DNA from: Bdellovibrionales bacterium
Lineage (GTDB): Bacteria > Bdellovibrionota > Bdellovibrionia > Bdellovibrionales > UBA1609
Reading direction: 5' to 3'
Assembly: GCA_015163875.1 (NCBI GenBank)
Contig: JAAOIH010000011.1
Span: 1 to 37,592, forward strand
Length of the DNA: 37,592 nucleotides
Part shown: positions 15,907 through 25,507 of the stretch, piece by piece
How the letters are laid out: each line of letters opens with the position of its first letter
Numbering within the stretch: the first letter of the stretch is position 1
Made by a program: the position numbers and the translations under genes
The notes under the pieces: model-generated
Databases searched by the model: none
Told to the model about the DNA's origin: nothing
What the model saw: the letters and a program-made list of their open reading frames with translations, nothing else

Positions 15907-18900
15907 TAAAGTTTTTCCTTTATTTTATTCTCTAAAATTTTTATTAATTTTAATAGCTTTTTGTTGCTATTCCATACTTTAGCCCTCTCTAGAATTGAGA
16001 TAACATCTGTGGCTTTTTTATTAGATTTAAATAAAAAGTAGGCATAATTAAATAATATCAGCGGATTTTCTGCATCTTTTGATAGTGCTTTTTTATATAA
16101 TTTTTTTGCAAAAGATGACTTTTTTAAAAGTTCTGCCACTATTGCATAGTTATTTAAATCAAACTTTGAAAAACTATAATCTTTTTTATTAAGATATTCT
16201 AAAATAACACTAGCTTTTGTAAATTCTGAATAGCTAAAGTATATAGAGGCCAAGTTAAGAGCAGGATATTTGGCTGTTAATAAATTTTTATTAGAGATTT
16301 TTTTTAACAAAGCAAGGCTTTTGGCAGTATTGTTGTTTTTCCAAGCTAATACAGACTTGTCATTATAATATGCAGCTAAGTTTTTCTTAACTAAATTATT
16401 GTCATCTAAAATAAGCTCGGCTAATTCTAAAAAGTTCATTCCGATATATGCATTTACTAAAATAAGCCAATAATCACTATTTATTTTATTATTATTAATT
16501 CCAGATAATGCAAACTTTTTCATATTAAAAAAAGTTGTAAATTTTTGTTTATACTTATTTGTGTATAAAAATTCTCCACTAGTAGTAAATTTTATTTTTA
16601 ATCTTTCAAAATAAGATATATTAAATTTTTTAAAAGATTTGCTTTTAGATATTTGATTATAGGCAAATACTACAGCATCGTTATAAACTCCAAAATCATA
16701 AGATTTTTCTAAAGTTAATTGATATAATTTTTTTTCTTGCACCAGCATTGGGTCTGTAAATGATTTAACACCATTAATATATGTTTGTTTATCTTTAGCT
16801 TTTAATGATTTAGGAACTGGCAAATTAACAAAAAAACTTGCCACATGTGCCTGAGACCTTGCCTCTAAAACAAGTGATCGCAATAAATATTCTGAATTAT
16901 TTAAGCTAACAACGGCTTTTAAGCTTTTTTTAACAGACTCAAGTAATGCAAGCTTTTTTTTGGTAAGAGTTTGCAATTTTAATTTTTTGCTAAATTTTAG
17001 TTTTAATAATTTAAAAAAAGCTTTTTCAGCTTTTGTATATTGTATATTGGCCACAATATCTACAATACTTGGATATCTATTAAATCTTGATCTGTTATTT
17101 ATATATTTAGATAATAATTGTTGTCTCCACCAATCAGCCTTGCTAATTTGATTTAACCTTGTATATAAGGTTATTAATTTTTTTCCTATAAAATATTTTT
17201 CTTTATTATTTGTTCTTATATTATAATATTTTTTTAATAAGTTAATTGATTTGCTTATTTTATTAGTGCTTATATATATCTCTACTAAAATTAACTCTAC
17301 TTTTCTTTTTTGTTTTGTATTTTTAGATAATAACAAAAATTGATTAAAATTGTTAATAGCTCTTATGTAATGTTTTAAGCTTTTTCTTAAAACACCTGCA
17401 TTATAATACCAATCAGCAGATTCTTTAATTTTATGCCTTCCAAGGCCCTCTAAAACAGAAGCAACACTTGAGTACATTCCGCGCTTTCTGTAAATAGAAA
17501 CTAAAGAAAGATTTGCTTTTTTATGCAAGGATTTATTTTTAGAAAATTTAATTTTTTTAAATAAACCAACGGCTTTGTTTACATTTTTTATTTTAAGATG
17601 CAGGTTTGCCTGATTAAATAAAGATGGCATTGCTAGGCTTGATTTTTTTAAACCAATTTTTGCGTATTCTTTAATGGCCTCTAAATATTTTTGTTGTTTT
17701 TCTAGGCCCTCTGCCACTTTAAAATAAACTTTATCTTTTTGTAGCCTAAATTTTGCAGAATTAGCTATGCCTTTGTTTAGGGCAAATAATGTTTTTATTT
17801 TTTCGTAATCTTTTTGTTTGCTGTAAATGTCTACAAGCCAAGATAAAACTTGTTTTCTGGCAGCTCTGTTACTTTTTTTTCCAGAAGTGGTTTGTAAATA
17901 TTGCTTAAAAGCATTTTCGGCTAAAGATAATTGAAGTCTGTTGTAGTAAAAAAAACCTAATCGGTATTCTAAATTTAAATCTGCATAAGTTTTTAAATAC
18001 TCAATGGCATAAACTTCAAATTGTTTTTCTGCCCCTAAAATATCTAATTTTTTAGAAAAATTATTAGTTCTTTTTTTTACTTCTGCATAAGATAAAAGTC
18101 TTTTTTCGGTACATAAAATTCTGTTATAAAGAGCTTTTTTATAAAACTTAGATTTTCCAAATGATACAATTTCGCCATATTGTTTTTGTGCTGCGGTATA
18201 TTTTTGTCTATCAAATAATAGATCTGCATATAAAAATTTTATTTCTAATATTTTTTCTTTATTTCCTACTTTGTTAGAAAAATTTCTTAAATAAAGTGGG
18301 TACAAAGATAATAAGTTTTGTATTTTTTTATACTTATTTTTAACTTTTTTTTGATTATAAAATGTAGATATTAAATAGCGAAGATACTCTTCTTGTTTTT
18401 GTACATACTTTTTACGATTTGTTCTGTCATGTTTAAACCACCTGCTATGAAAACCGTAATCAGTTAGCCAGCTTTTTATTAAAATAATATTTTTAGTTGC
18501 TGTTTGGCTGTATTTATGTGCCTTAATAATATTATAAGCGTATTCAAAATTAGATTCTGCCATTGGGCTTGTGTTTATTAATTCTCTCCACACTAAAACA
18601 GCGCTTCTTCGCTTTCCGTCTGCTAAATAATAAGCAGCTAGCAGCCCTAAAGATCTATATATTTCTGCTTTTGACATATATTTAGAAAACAATTTAGACG
18701 CAGATGATGCCCTTCCGTATCTGCTATAAAAATAAGGTAAATCTTTAACGGCTATTTTTTTAAAAGAAAATAATCTACTAGATTGTGTATTTTTTAAAAC
18801 TAAATTTAAATAATAAAATGCAGATTTGTACTTTCCCATTTTATGCTCAATCCAAGCCAGTTTGTAATAAACTAAATATTTAAGTTTTTTTGTTCGGCTT

Positions 18901-19592
18901 TTTAATGCGTGCTTGTAAAACTTTTTTGCTTTCTTCCAATAAAATTTAGAAAAATAATAATCAGCAATTAAAAAACTTAGCTCTTCTTTTAATGCACTTT
19001 TTGGATATTGTTTTAAAAAAGACACATATAAAGAGTCTGCGGCTTTTATTTGGTCAAATAGTAAGTAATTTTTTATAGAAAACCCATAAACGATTTCTGA
19101 TCTTCTGTCTTTTGGAAACGTTTTTAAAAACCATAAATATAATTTTAAAGATTTTTTGTTATAAATATAAGAGGCGTTAAAATTAATATTTTTTTTATAT
19201 TTTTTTCTTTTATGATATTTTTTATGTACTTTTAATTTTACTAATTTACTTTTTTCAAAATATTGTTTTGCAAGTCGCAACCATATATCAGCTCTGTCTC
19301 GATCTTTTTTATATCGTTTTGCTAAATTATAAAGATACTTAATGCTTTCGTCTGTAATTGATTCTAGCTCTCGCAAATCTGTACCTGGTGGAAAACCAAA
19401 GCTTCCAGTTTTAGGGGGCTTAATATCTTTTAATTTTATTTTTGAATTTATTGGTAACTTAAATTGCGAAAATTTAGAAACACTAATTTTTTGTCTGTTT
19501 AATTTTAAAGTCTGTTTTTTTTTGGCGTATACCAAAGAATTTATAAAAAAAGAAAATAAAATGCTAACTACTAAAGGCCACTTATTTTGCAC
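15906..19592 (-). CDS. Long exported TPR protein (GltD/AgmU-like scale)
   Basis: Periplasmic tetratricopeptide-repeat scaffold of about 1228 aa. A signal peptide (NKWPLVVSILFSFFINSLVYA) is followed by GSFGFPPGTDLRELESITDE and then many helical repeats with TPR spacing, for example near residues 190-300, 570-700 and 1130-1200. I chose GTG at 19592: it has GGGGG eight bases upstream, a compact signal peptide and an 11-base overlap with the previous gene. A TTG at 19607 would add five residues. Length and setting recall Myxococcus AgmU/GltD, but repeat proteins align to one another easily, so orthology is unproven. Confidence 0.85.
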   Translation of the reverse strand: MQNKWPLVVSILFSFFINSLVYAKKKQTLKLNRQKISVSKFSQFKLPINSKIKLKDIKPPKTGSFGFPPGTDLRELESITDESIKYLYNLAKRYKKDRDRADIWLRLAKQYFEKSKLVKLKVHKKYHKRKKYKKNINFNASYIYNKKSLKLYLWFLKTFPKDRRSEIVYGFSIKNYLLFDQIKAADSLYVSFLKQYPKSALKEELSFLIADYYFSKFYWKKAKKFYKHALKSRTKKLKYLVYYKLAWIEHKMGKYKSAFYYLNLVLKNTQSSRLFSFKKIAVKDLPYFYSRYGRASSASKLFSKYMSKAEIYRSLGLLAAYYLADGKRRSAVLVWRELINTSPMAESNFEYAYNIIKAHKYSQTATKNIILIKSWLTDYGFHSRWFKHDRTNRKKYVQKQEEYLRYLISTFYNQKKVKNKYKKIQNLLSLYPLYLRNFSNKVGNKEKILEIKFLYADLLFDRQKYTAAQKQYGEIVSFGKSKFYKKALYNRILCTEKRLLSYAEVKKRTNNFSKKLDILGAEKQFEVYAIEYLKTYADLNLEYRLGFFYYNRLQLSLAENAFKQYLQTTSGKKSNRAARKQVLSWLVDIYSKQKDYEKIKTLFALNKGIANSAKFRLQKDKVYFKVAEGLEKQQKYLEAIKEYAKIGLKKSSLAMPSLFNQANLHLKIKNVNKAVGLFKKIKFSKNKSLHKKANLSLVSIYRKRGMYSSVASVLEGLGRHKIKESADWYYNAGVLRKSLKHYIRAINNFNQFLLLSKNTKQKRKVELILVEIYISTNKISKSINLLKKYYNIRTNNKEKYFIGKKLITLYTRLNQISKADWWRQQLLSKYINNRSRFNRYPSIVDIVANIQYTKAEKAFFKLLKLKFSKKLKLQTLTKKKLALLESVKKSLKAVVSLNNSEYLLRSLVLEARSQAHVASFFVNLPVPKSLKAKDKQTYINGVKSFTDPMLVQEKKLYQLTLEKSYDFGVYNDAVVFAYNQISKSKSFKKFNISYFERLKIKFTTSGEFLYTNKYKQKFTTFFNMKKFALSGINNNKINSDYWLILVNAYIGMNFLELAELILDDNNLVKKNLAAYYNDKSVLAWKNNNTAKSLALLKKISNKNLLTAKYPALNLASIYFSYSEFTKASVILEYLNKKDYSFSKFDLNNYAIVAELLKKSSFAKKLYKKALSKDAENPLILFNYAYFLFKSNKKATDVISILERAKVWNSNKKLLKLIKILENKIKEKL

Positions 19593-21132
19593 AGCTAGAG
19601 CCCCCAATATAATAGTAATTACCTAGCTCGTCTAGCCAATACTCTCCTTGAAATGGCCAGTACTCATATCCGTTTTGAATATAAAAATCTCTTTTATCTT
19701 CTTCTATATATTCTTTTTGTATTCCTAATTTTTTTTCTACAATTTTTTTCTTTATAGCCGTTTGTCTTGATTTTAATAGTTCATAGCGAATAAAATCTTT
19801 TTGTTTTTTTAAATTAATTAACTGCTGATTCATTTTAGCCAAAGAGTATGTTCCTAAAACTCTTAAAGAGTTTTTAGAAAATGATAACTGTGATCTAATA
19901 TTTTTAAATACAGACCTTGCAGAATTTGATCTAGAAGAATAAAATCTGCTTAAGTTATTTTTTTCTTTTATCAGGCTAATAATTTGTTTAAATAAAGTTA
20001 TAGCTGCATCAGAGCTTGCAAGTTTTGTTTGCCATGATTTTACTTTCTTTTTACTTAATAGTTTAATATAAAACTTATAAATAGAGCCTTTATTTTTTAA
20101 TAAATACGAAACATCGCCCAATGCCCTTGTATATTCTTGATTATAAATTTTTAAAATCTTTTTTATTTCGTCGTATTTACATAATTTTAAATAAACTACA
20201 GCTCTTAAAATTAAAGATTCTGGAATATAATTTTCTTTGTAATAAGAAGAATGTATAGTTTGAAAATGCCTTAAAGATCCATTTAATTTGTTAAGTCTTA
20301 ATTCTGTCCAAGCTGATTCTTGTAATGAGTCAAGCCAGAATTCAGAATCTCTAGGTACTTTGTAATAAAAAGTTAAAGCTCTTTTGTAGTTTTTTAATTG
20401 ATAATAAACTCTGGCCTGTCCAAGCAAAGAGGCTGTGTGCATTTTAGTATATGGTTTACTTTTGTTGGTTATTTTTTTAAATTCTCTTAATGCCCTTCTT
20501 AATTTTTTAGCCTCTGTTAAAGAATTTGCTAAAAAGTAACGGGATAAAAAATATAAAGAGCTTCGTCTTTGTACTTTTGAAAAATATAATGCAGCTTTGT
20601 TAAAATTATTTTTTGCAAAATAATTTTTACCTAAAATATAATAAAGTTTTGCGCGATTTTTTCTATCAAAACTAGTTAATGAAATTAAAGATAAAGCTTC
20701 TTTAATAGATTTTCCATCTTTTAAAAAACTTGCTGTTAAAAGTAATCTTGTCAAACTTGTTTGTGCATATCTTCCACTGCCGTTTGAGCTTTTAATAGAT
20801 TGCAACAGTGCCCAAACAGATGAGTGCTTTAGATTTAATTTTTCAAAAGAAAGCCCTAGCAAAAAATATAACCTCGGCTTAGACCTTCTGTATTCTTTAA
20901 GCTTTAGCAGTGACATAATTTTAACAGAAGCTTTTCTGCTGTTGCCTGAGCTAATTAATCTAGAAATTTTATTAATTTTTGATCCGCGAGTAGAAAAATT
21001 TTTTGCAGCAAAAGTATTTTGCGAGAATGCAGATATTATAAAAAACACAAAAAATGCAGATAATAAATACAACGCAGATGTCACATAGAGTCTGCAAAAA
21101 ATAACTATATTATTTAAACTAAACATCTTCAT
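19582..21132 (-). CDS. Exported TPR protein (GltC-like position)
   Basis: 516-aa periplasmic repeat protein. A hydrophobic signal sequence (about residues 12-42, ending NTFAAK) precedes TPR-like helices from about residue 60 to 330 (KLYYILGKNYFAKNNFNKAALYF is typical). A coiled-coil-prone charged region covers about 430-485. The tail is distinctive: aromatic residues in YWPFQGEYWLDELGNYYY and a cysteine three residues from the end. It starts three bases after the upstream beta-barrel stop and overlaps the next TPR gene. In Myxococcus, gltC, a TPR gene, sits beside the barrel genes gltA and gltB, matching this order. Confidence 0.82.
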   Translation of the reverse strand: MKMFSLNNIVIFCRLYVTSALYLLSAFFVFFIISAFSQNTFAAKNFSTRGSKINKISRLISSGNSRKASVKIMSLLKLKEYRRSKPRLYFLLGLSFEKLNLKHSSVWALLQSIKSSNGSGRYAQTSLTRLLLTASFLKDGKSIKEALSLISLTSFDRKNRAKLYYILGKNYFAKNNFNKAALYFSKVQRRSSLYFLSRYFLANSLTEAKKLRRALREFKKITNKSKPYTKMHTASLLGQARVYYQLKNYKRALTFYYKVPRDSEFWLDSLQESAWTELRLNKLNGSLRHFQTIHSSYYKENYIPESLILRAVVYLKLCKYDEIKKILKIYNQEYTRALGDVSYLLKNKGSIYKFYIKLLSKKKVKSWQTKLASSDAAITLFKQIISLIKEKNNLSRFYSSRSNSARSVFKNIRSQLSFSKNSLRVLGTYSLAKMNQQLINLKKQKDFIRYELLKSRQTAIKKKIVEKKLGIQKEYIEEDKRDFYIQNGYEYWPFQGEYWLDELGNYYYIGGSSCAK

Positions 21133-21135
21133 AAT

Positions 21136-21846
21136 CTACCTACTTGTTTTTTCTCCACCCAAAAACCAACTAACTCCCATCCCAAATAAAATATTGTTTG
21201 TGTATCCACTTACTGTTGAATTTTTTGGAAGTTGAAAAAAATTCCATAAAATTTTCCAATGTATAGCGGTGTTTGAGCTCCATGCAAACTGTTGTCCCAT
21301 TTGTCCTGAAAAAGCTATTGCCTTAAAAGGCGATATTTTATCGCTACCATTATCCTTTGATTCTCTATACTCAGCGCTAAATTGTCCAAGCCCTAAGGCA
21401 AAATACAAGTCAAAAGGAATTAATTTTTTATTTAATAATGCAAATTTTCCATAAATTGGCGACCAATGAAAATATGCTCCAATAAATTGCCTTGGGACAG
21501 AGCCAATTTTACCATTTATTTCTGTTTCATCTAACTGTTTTGTTATTTTCTTTTTAGAATTAAAAAAATGTAAGTAAGAAAAGCTTATTGCATATTTTTC
21601 TTTAAAATAATAAGTAAGATCAATCCCTGGGGCTATGTCTAAATAAAATGCATTATTAATACTTGCAGCCCCATAAGTAAAAACCTCTAATTTATTAGTT
21701 TTTCTTAAAAACTTTTTAGATATTACAATAATATTAGAAAAGTTTTTTTCGCCATCAACATGAAGCCAATGTTTTTTTGAACTAGCAAAGCTACTTAGCG
21801 GAGCTAAAACAAATATTAATATAAAAAATAAAAATAACTTAAACAA
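21136..21846 (-). CDS. Outer-membrane beta-barrel protein 2 (GltA/GltB type)
   Basis: Predicted 236-aa outer-membrane barrel. I moved the start to TTG at 21846: AAGGAG lies four bases upstream, translation then begins MFKLFLFFILIFVLAPLSSF, a textbook signal peptide, and the gap to the previous stop is eight bases. A longer frame from 21903 would overlap the neighbour by 49 bases. The mature part shows alternating strands (EVFTYGAASINNAFYLDIAP, AISFSYLHFF, LYFALGLGQFSAEYRE, ILFGMGVSWFLG) and the HWSPIYGKF segment common in myxobacterial barrels. Its C-terminus lacks the usual terminal Phe. Confidence 0.8.
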   Translation of the reverse strand: MFKLFLFFILIFVLAPLSSFASSKKHWLHVDGEKNFSNIIVISKKFLRKTNKLEVFTYGAASINNAFYLDIAPGIDLTYYFKEKYAISFSYLHFFNSKKKITKQLDETEINGKIGSVPRQFIGAYFHWSPIYGKFALLNKKLIPFDLYFALGLGQFSAEYRESKDNGSDKISPFKAIAFSGQMGQQFAWSSNTAIHWKILWNFFQLPKNSTVSGYTNNILFGMGVSWFLGGEKTSR

Positions 21847-21854
21847 AATTCTCC

Positions 21855-22604
21855 TTAAAATAAATAAACTAATCCTATATTTACATATGTGTGTGGATAC
21901 CAAGCTTCATTTAATTCTTTAGACAAAATCATACGGGGACTTCCTCCTTTTTGTGGAGGGTTCTGTACGCATATATCGTTTCCGTTTTGTTCTTTGCAAA
22001 AAAAATCAGCTCCTTTATAAACAAATAAACCTAAAGAAAAATTAAGAGCTATGCTTGAATTAAAATAAAAATTTTGATCTGCACCTAATGTCATTAATGG
22101 AAAATTGGCATCATTATATTGAGCCACTCCTCCCCCCAAATTAAGAGAGGTAGTTAAGTTCATAATCCAATCATGGCTTAAGCTAATTTTTCCATAATAG
22201 GCGGTATATTTATACAGTGCATAGTGAAGAGCTTTTAAATATGGAACTTTATCTAAATGAAAGGCTGAGTCTAATTGATTCAAACTTTTTCCAGCATCTG
22301 ACAATCCAGGAATTCTGATAAAAGAATTTAGTGAAAAAGCATGAAGCTCTGTAAAGTTATAATTTAAAGATACAGAAGCTGCAGCATTATTAAATAAAGC
22401 TTCTGTTAAAATTACACCTCCGCCTACTCCTAAGCTAAGTCTGTTATTTAATAAAATACTTTTATTTTTAATAAATACTCTGTCTTTAACTATTGGCAGT
22501 ACTGTTTCTTTTGGCAAAAACTTTAAATCAAAAGTTAAATCTCTAGCATTTGCAGAAATTGTACTAAAAAATAAAATAAATAAAATAAAACTAATACTTT
22601 TCAC
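21855..22604 (-). CDS. Outer-membrane beta-barrel protein 1 (GltA/GltB type)
   Basis: Predicted 249-aa outer-membrane barrel, first of the Glt-like module. GTG at 22604 gives a standard signal peptide (MKSISFILFILFFSTISANA); a TTG at 22640 would add 12 residues, and neither has a strong ribosome binding site. The mature protein contains LSLGVGGGVILTEALFNNAA, AYYGKISLSHDWIMNLTTSL and the strand NIGLVYLF ending in the C-terminal Phe expected for barrel assembly. A CKEQNGNDIC segment could form a disulfide loop. It lies eight bases upstream of a second barrel, like gltA-gltB. Confidence 0.8.
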   Translation of the reverse strand: MKSISFILFILFFSTISANARDLTFDLKFLPKETVLPIVKDRVFIKNKSILLNNRLSLGVGGGVILTEALFNNAAASVSLNYNFTELHAFSLNSFIRIPGLSDAGKSLNQLDSAFHLDKVPYLKALHYALYKYTAYYGKISLSHDWIMNLTTSLNLGGGVAQYNDANFPLMTLGADQNFYFNSSIALNFSLGLFVYKGADFFCKEQNGNDICVQNPPQKGGSPRMILSKELNEAWYPHTYVNIGLVYLF

Positions 22605-22659
22605 ATACTTAGAGTAATACAAAAAGCTCTTAGCTATCAAGCAGGCAAAGCATTTAGAC

Positions 22660-22714
22660 TAGTCTAGCGATTGATGAAAAAAAAGAGTTAAAATAACTTT
22701 AATTTACTAGACTA
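22660..22714 (-). terminator. Possible stem-loop between kdsD and the barrel genes
   Basis: TAGTCTAG (22660-22667) and CTAGACTA (22707-22714) form an 8-bp stem around a 39-base A/T-rich loop, overlapping the kdsD stop. A run of T is found in the loop on the minus strand. It could attenuate read-through into the module, but the long loop makes termination doubtful. Confidence 0.3.
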
Positions 22715-23731
22715 AAGTATTTTTGCCTGTAATAAATCTTGAAAATGTATCAATCCAACAACTTGTTTTTTATTTTCTGCAAAAATAATTGTATTAAAGT
22801 CAGCATTTTTTGCATCACACTCTTTAAGTACAAACAAAGTTTGAATTTTAAATTCTTCCATTTTTTGCAAAGCTTTTTCTGCAAGCAAATTAAATAAAAT
22901 ACTTTTTGGAGAGTCGCTCATTATGCTGCTGGCTTTTTGTGACTTAATATCTCCTGTAAATGTTTGTAAAAAAACTCTAATATCTCCATCGGTGATAACT
23001 CCTACAAGTTGTGAATCTTTTAAAACTCCTACCACTCCTCTTACTTTTGAAGAAGTCATTACAGACATAATTTTTAAAAAATTTTCTTCGATATCTACAA
23101 ATGGTAAATTTTTTGTGTGCATTAAGTCAGAAACTTTTGTTAACAGTCGCCTTCCTAAACTTCCACCTGGGTGAAGTTCTGCAAAATTTTCTTCTTTAAA
23201 ACCGCGAAGCTCTAATGCCGAAACTGCTAAAGCGTCACCTAGGGCCAAACTTACAGTCGAGCTACAAGTTGGAGCCAGTCCCAATGGACATGCTTCTTTT
23301 TTAACCTGTATGTTTAAACAAATATCAGATGATTGAGCTAAAATACTTTTGCTATTGCCAGTAATTGCCACAAGCTTAATTGATTTTCTAGTTGCATATT
23401 TTAATAGAGCCGATAAATCTGTTCCTTGGCCGCTATAACTAATAACAATTAATAAATCATCTTTAGATAAAACTCCAAAATCCCCGTGCATGGCTTCGGC
23501 CATATGTAAAAAAATAGATGGGCTACCAGTAGAGCTAAAAGTGCTTGCAAGTTTTCGCGCAATTTGTCCAGATTTTCCAATTCCAGAAAATACAATTTTA
23601 GACTTACAAGACACAATTGCTTTTACGGCACTTACAAAATCTAAATTTAAAGTTTTACTTAAATCTTCAATCGCATTTGCCTCTAGGTGCAAAACTTGCT
23701 TAGCTGTTGATATAATTTTTTCGTCATTCAT
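22712..23731 (-). CDS. kdsD: Arabinose-5-phosphate isomerase (KdsD/KpsF)
   Basis: Interconverts ribulose-5-phosphate and arabinose-5-phosphate, the first step of Kdo synthesis for LPS. An SIS domain (about residues 35-175) has VFSGIGKSGQIARKLASTF, the EAMHGDFG segment and ISYSGQGTD; ELHPGGSLGRRLL links it to two CBS domains (about 210-335, with GVITDGDIR). Length 339 aa is close to E. coli KdsD (328). A GAAGG site precedes the ATG. It follows pyrG by 62 bases, most of which is a tandem repeat. Confidence 0.96.
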   Translation of the reverse strand: MNDEKIISTAKQVLHLEANAIEDLSKTLNLDFVSAVKAIVSCKSKIVFSGIGKSGQIARKLASTFSSTGSPSIFLHMAEAMHGDFGVLSKDDLLIVISYSGQGTDLSALLKYATRKSIKLVAITGNSKSILAQSSDICLNIQVKKEACPLGLAPTCSSTVSLALGDALAVSALELRGFKEENFAELHPGGSLGRRLLTKVSDLMHTKNLPFVDIEENFLKIMSVMTSSKVRGVVGVLKDSQLVGVITDGDIRVFLQTFTGDIKSQKASSIMSDSPKSILFNLLAEKALQKMEEFKIQTLFVLKECDAKNADFNTIIFAENKKQVVGLIHFQDLLQAKIL

Positions 23732-23753
23732 AAAACCTTCTTTTTTTTATAAT

Positions 23754-23829
23754 ATCTTTTTACAAAACTTATCTTTTTACAAAACTTATCTTTTTACAAA
23801 ACTTTTTTTTTACAAAACTTTTTTTTTAC
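23754..23829. repeat. 17-bp tandem repeat spanning the pyrG stop
   Basis: Three exact copies of ATCTTTTTACAAAACTT (23754-23770, 23771-23787, 23788-23804) are followed by a 16-base variant (23805-23820) and half a unit (23821-23829). The pyrG stop codon (23794-23796) lies inside the array, so the last residues of CTP synthase (KKKFCKKKVL) are encoded by repeat units. Confidence 0.93.
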
Positions 23830-25488
23830 AGACGCTCCAATAAAACTTGCAAATAATGGGTGCGGGTTTAATGGTCTAGATTTAAATTCTGGGTGAAATT
23901 GCACAGCTAAAAACCAAGGGTGTTTTTTTATTTCTACAGATTCTATTAAATTCATCTTTTTATTAACTCCAGAAAATACTAAGCCTGCCTTTTTTAATGT
24001 AGAAAGATATTTATTATTAAATTCATAACGATGCCTGTGCCTTTCTGAAATATTTTTATTTTTATAAATACTAGAAATTAAAGTATTATCTTTTAGATTG
24101 CAATCATAAGCCCCTAGTCTCATGCTTGCGCCTTTTTTATTTTGTTTTTTTTGATCTTCCATTAAAGCAATAATGCAATTTTTTTTATCACTAGATTTTG
24201 TTATAAATTCTTCGCTAGTAACTGATTTTAAATTGCACATATTTTTTGCAAACTCAATAACAGCTATTTGCAAACCTAAACAAATTCCAAAAAAAGGAAT
24301 CTTTTTTTCTCTGGCATGTTTAATAGCAAGCATCTTTCCTGAAATGCCCCTGTTACCAAAGCCTCCTGGTACCAAAATTCCTCCGACATCTTTTAATAAA
24401 ATATTTATATTTTTAGAGCTAATTTTTTCTGAATCTATATATTTAATTTTTACTTTTACATTATGCAAAATAGACCCGTGAACTAAAGCTTCGTGTAAAG
24501 ATTTATAACTTTCTTTTAAGTGCGTATACTTTCCGACAACAGCAATTATAACTTCTTTTTTTTGTTTTTTAATATTTTCAGCCAAAGATTTCCACTTTTG
24601 TAACTTTAAAGTTTTTTTTGCTATATTAAAATGTTCTAATAATTGCAGATCCAATTTATTATTTGCTAAAGCTAGTGGAACTTCATAAATGTTACTAGAG
24701 TCTGTAGCAGAAATAATATTATCTATTTTTACGCTACATTGAGCGCTAATTTTTTTCTTTATATCTAAAAAAATTTCTTTCTCTGATCTGCAAATTAAAA
24801 AATCTGGATGAATTCCAATTTCTCTTAATGCTTTTACAGAGTGTTGAGTTGGCTTACTTTTTAATTCTTCTACTTTTTCTAAATAAGGTAGGTAAGTAAG
24901 GTGAACAAAGGCTACTTGATTACTATTTAAATCCAAGCCAATTTGCCTAATAGCCTCTAAAAAAGGCAATCCCTCTATGTCACCAACTGTTCCGCCTATT
25001 TCGACAATAGAAATATCAACATGTTTATTTTGTTTTATTTTAACAGAGGTTTTATTTTTTATAGATTTTGATGCAATATAAATGCGGCGTTTAATTTCAT
25101 CGGTGATGTGTGGGATTACTTGTACTGTGCCGCCTAAATAATCGCCTCGTCTTTCGTTTGCAATAACTGTTTCATAAACTTGGCCAGTTGTGATGCTGTG
25201 ATTTTTACTTAAATTACAATCCAAAAATCTTTCGTAATGCCCTAAATCTAAATCAGTTTCTGCTCCATCTTCGGTTACAAAAACTTCTCCATGTTGAAAT
25301 GGCGAAAGCGTGCCAGGGTCTACATTAATATAAGGGTCACACTTCATAAGGCTAACACTAAAGCCTCTGGCTACAAACAGAGCTCCTAAGCTTGCAGCAG
25401 TTAAGCCTTTTCCTAAAGAAGATACCACTCCTCCTGTGACAAAAATATACTTAGCTTTAGATGTGTTGTTTTTATTTTTTATATTCAT
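23794..25488 (-). CDS. pyrG: CTP synthase
   Basis: Aminates UTP to CTP using glutamine and ATP. The synthetase domain opens with KYIFVTGGVVSSLGKGLTAA and contains CDPYINVDPGTLSPFQHGEV; the glutaminase domain has GGFGNRG, the nucleophile Cys in FFGICLGLQ and the HPEFKSRP catalytic segment. At 564 aa it is slightly longer than usual (about 535-545), partly because of the Lys-rich repeat-derived tail. It lies between kdsB and kdsD; CTP is a substrate of both KdsB and CdsA. Confidence 0.98.
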   Translation of the reverse strand: MNIKNKNNTSKAKYIFVTGGVVSSLGKGLTAASLGALFVARGFSVSLMKCDPYINVDPGTLSPFQHGEVFVTEDGAETDLDLGHYERFLDCNLSKNHSITTGQVYETVIANERRGDYLGGTVQVIPHITDEIKRRIYIASKSIKNKTSVKIKQNKHVDISIVEIGGTVGDIEGLPFLEAIRQIGLDLNSNQVAFVHLTYLPYLEKVEELKSKPTQHSVKALREIGIHPDFLICRSEKEIFLDIKKKISAQCSVKIDNIISATDSSNIYEVPLALANNKLDLQLLEHFNIAKKTLKLQKWKSLAENIKKQKKEVIIAVVGKYTHLKESYKSLHEALVHGSILHNVKVKIKYIDSEKISSKNINILLKDVGGILVPGGFGNRGISGKMLAIKHAREKKIPFFGICLGLQIAVIEFAKNMCNLKSVTSEEFITKSSDKKNCIIALMEDQKKQNKKGASMRLGAYDCNLKDNTLISSIYKNKNISERHRHRYEFNNKYLSTLKKAGLVFSGVNKKMNLIESVEIKKHPWFLAVQFHPEFKSRPLNPHPLFASFIGASVKKKFCKKKVL

Positions 25489-25507
25489 AGTTTAAATTTT
25501 TTTATAA

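Noticed and set aside
21847-21903. Upstream extension of the second beta-barrel to 21903
   Set aside because: It would overlap the first barrel by 49 bases and bury the signal peptide; the TTG at 21846 has AAGGAG and gives a clean signal peptide.
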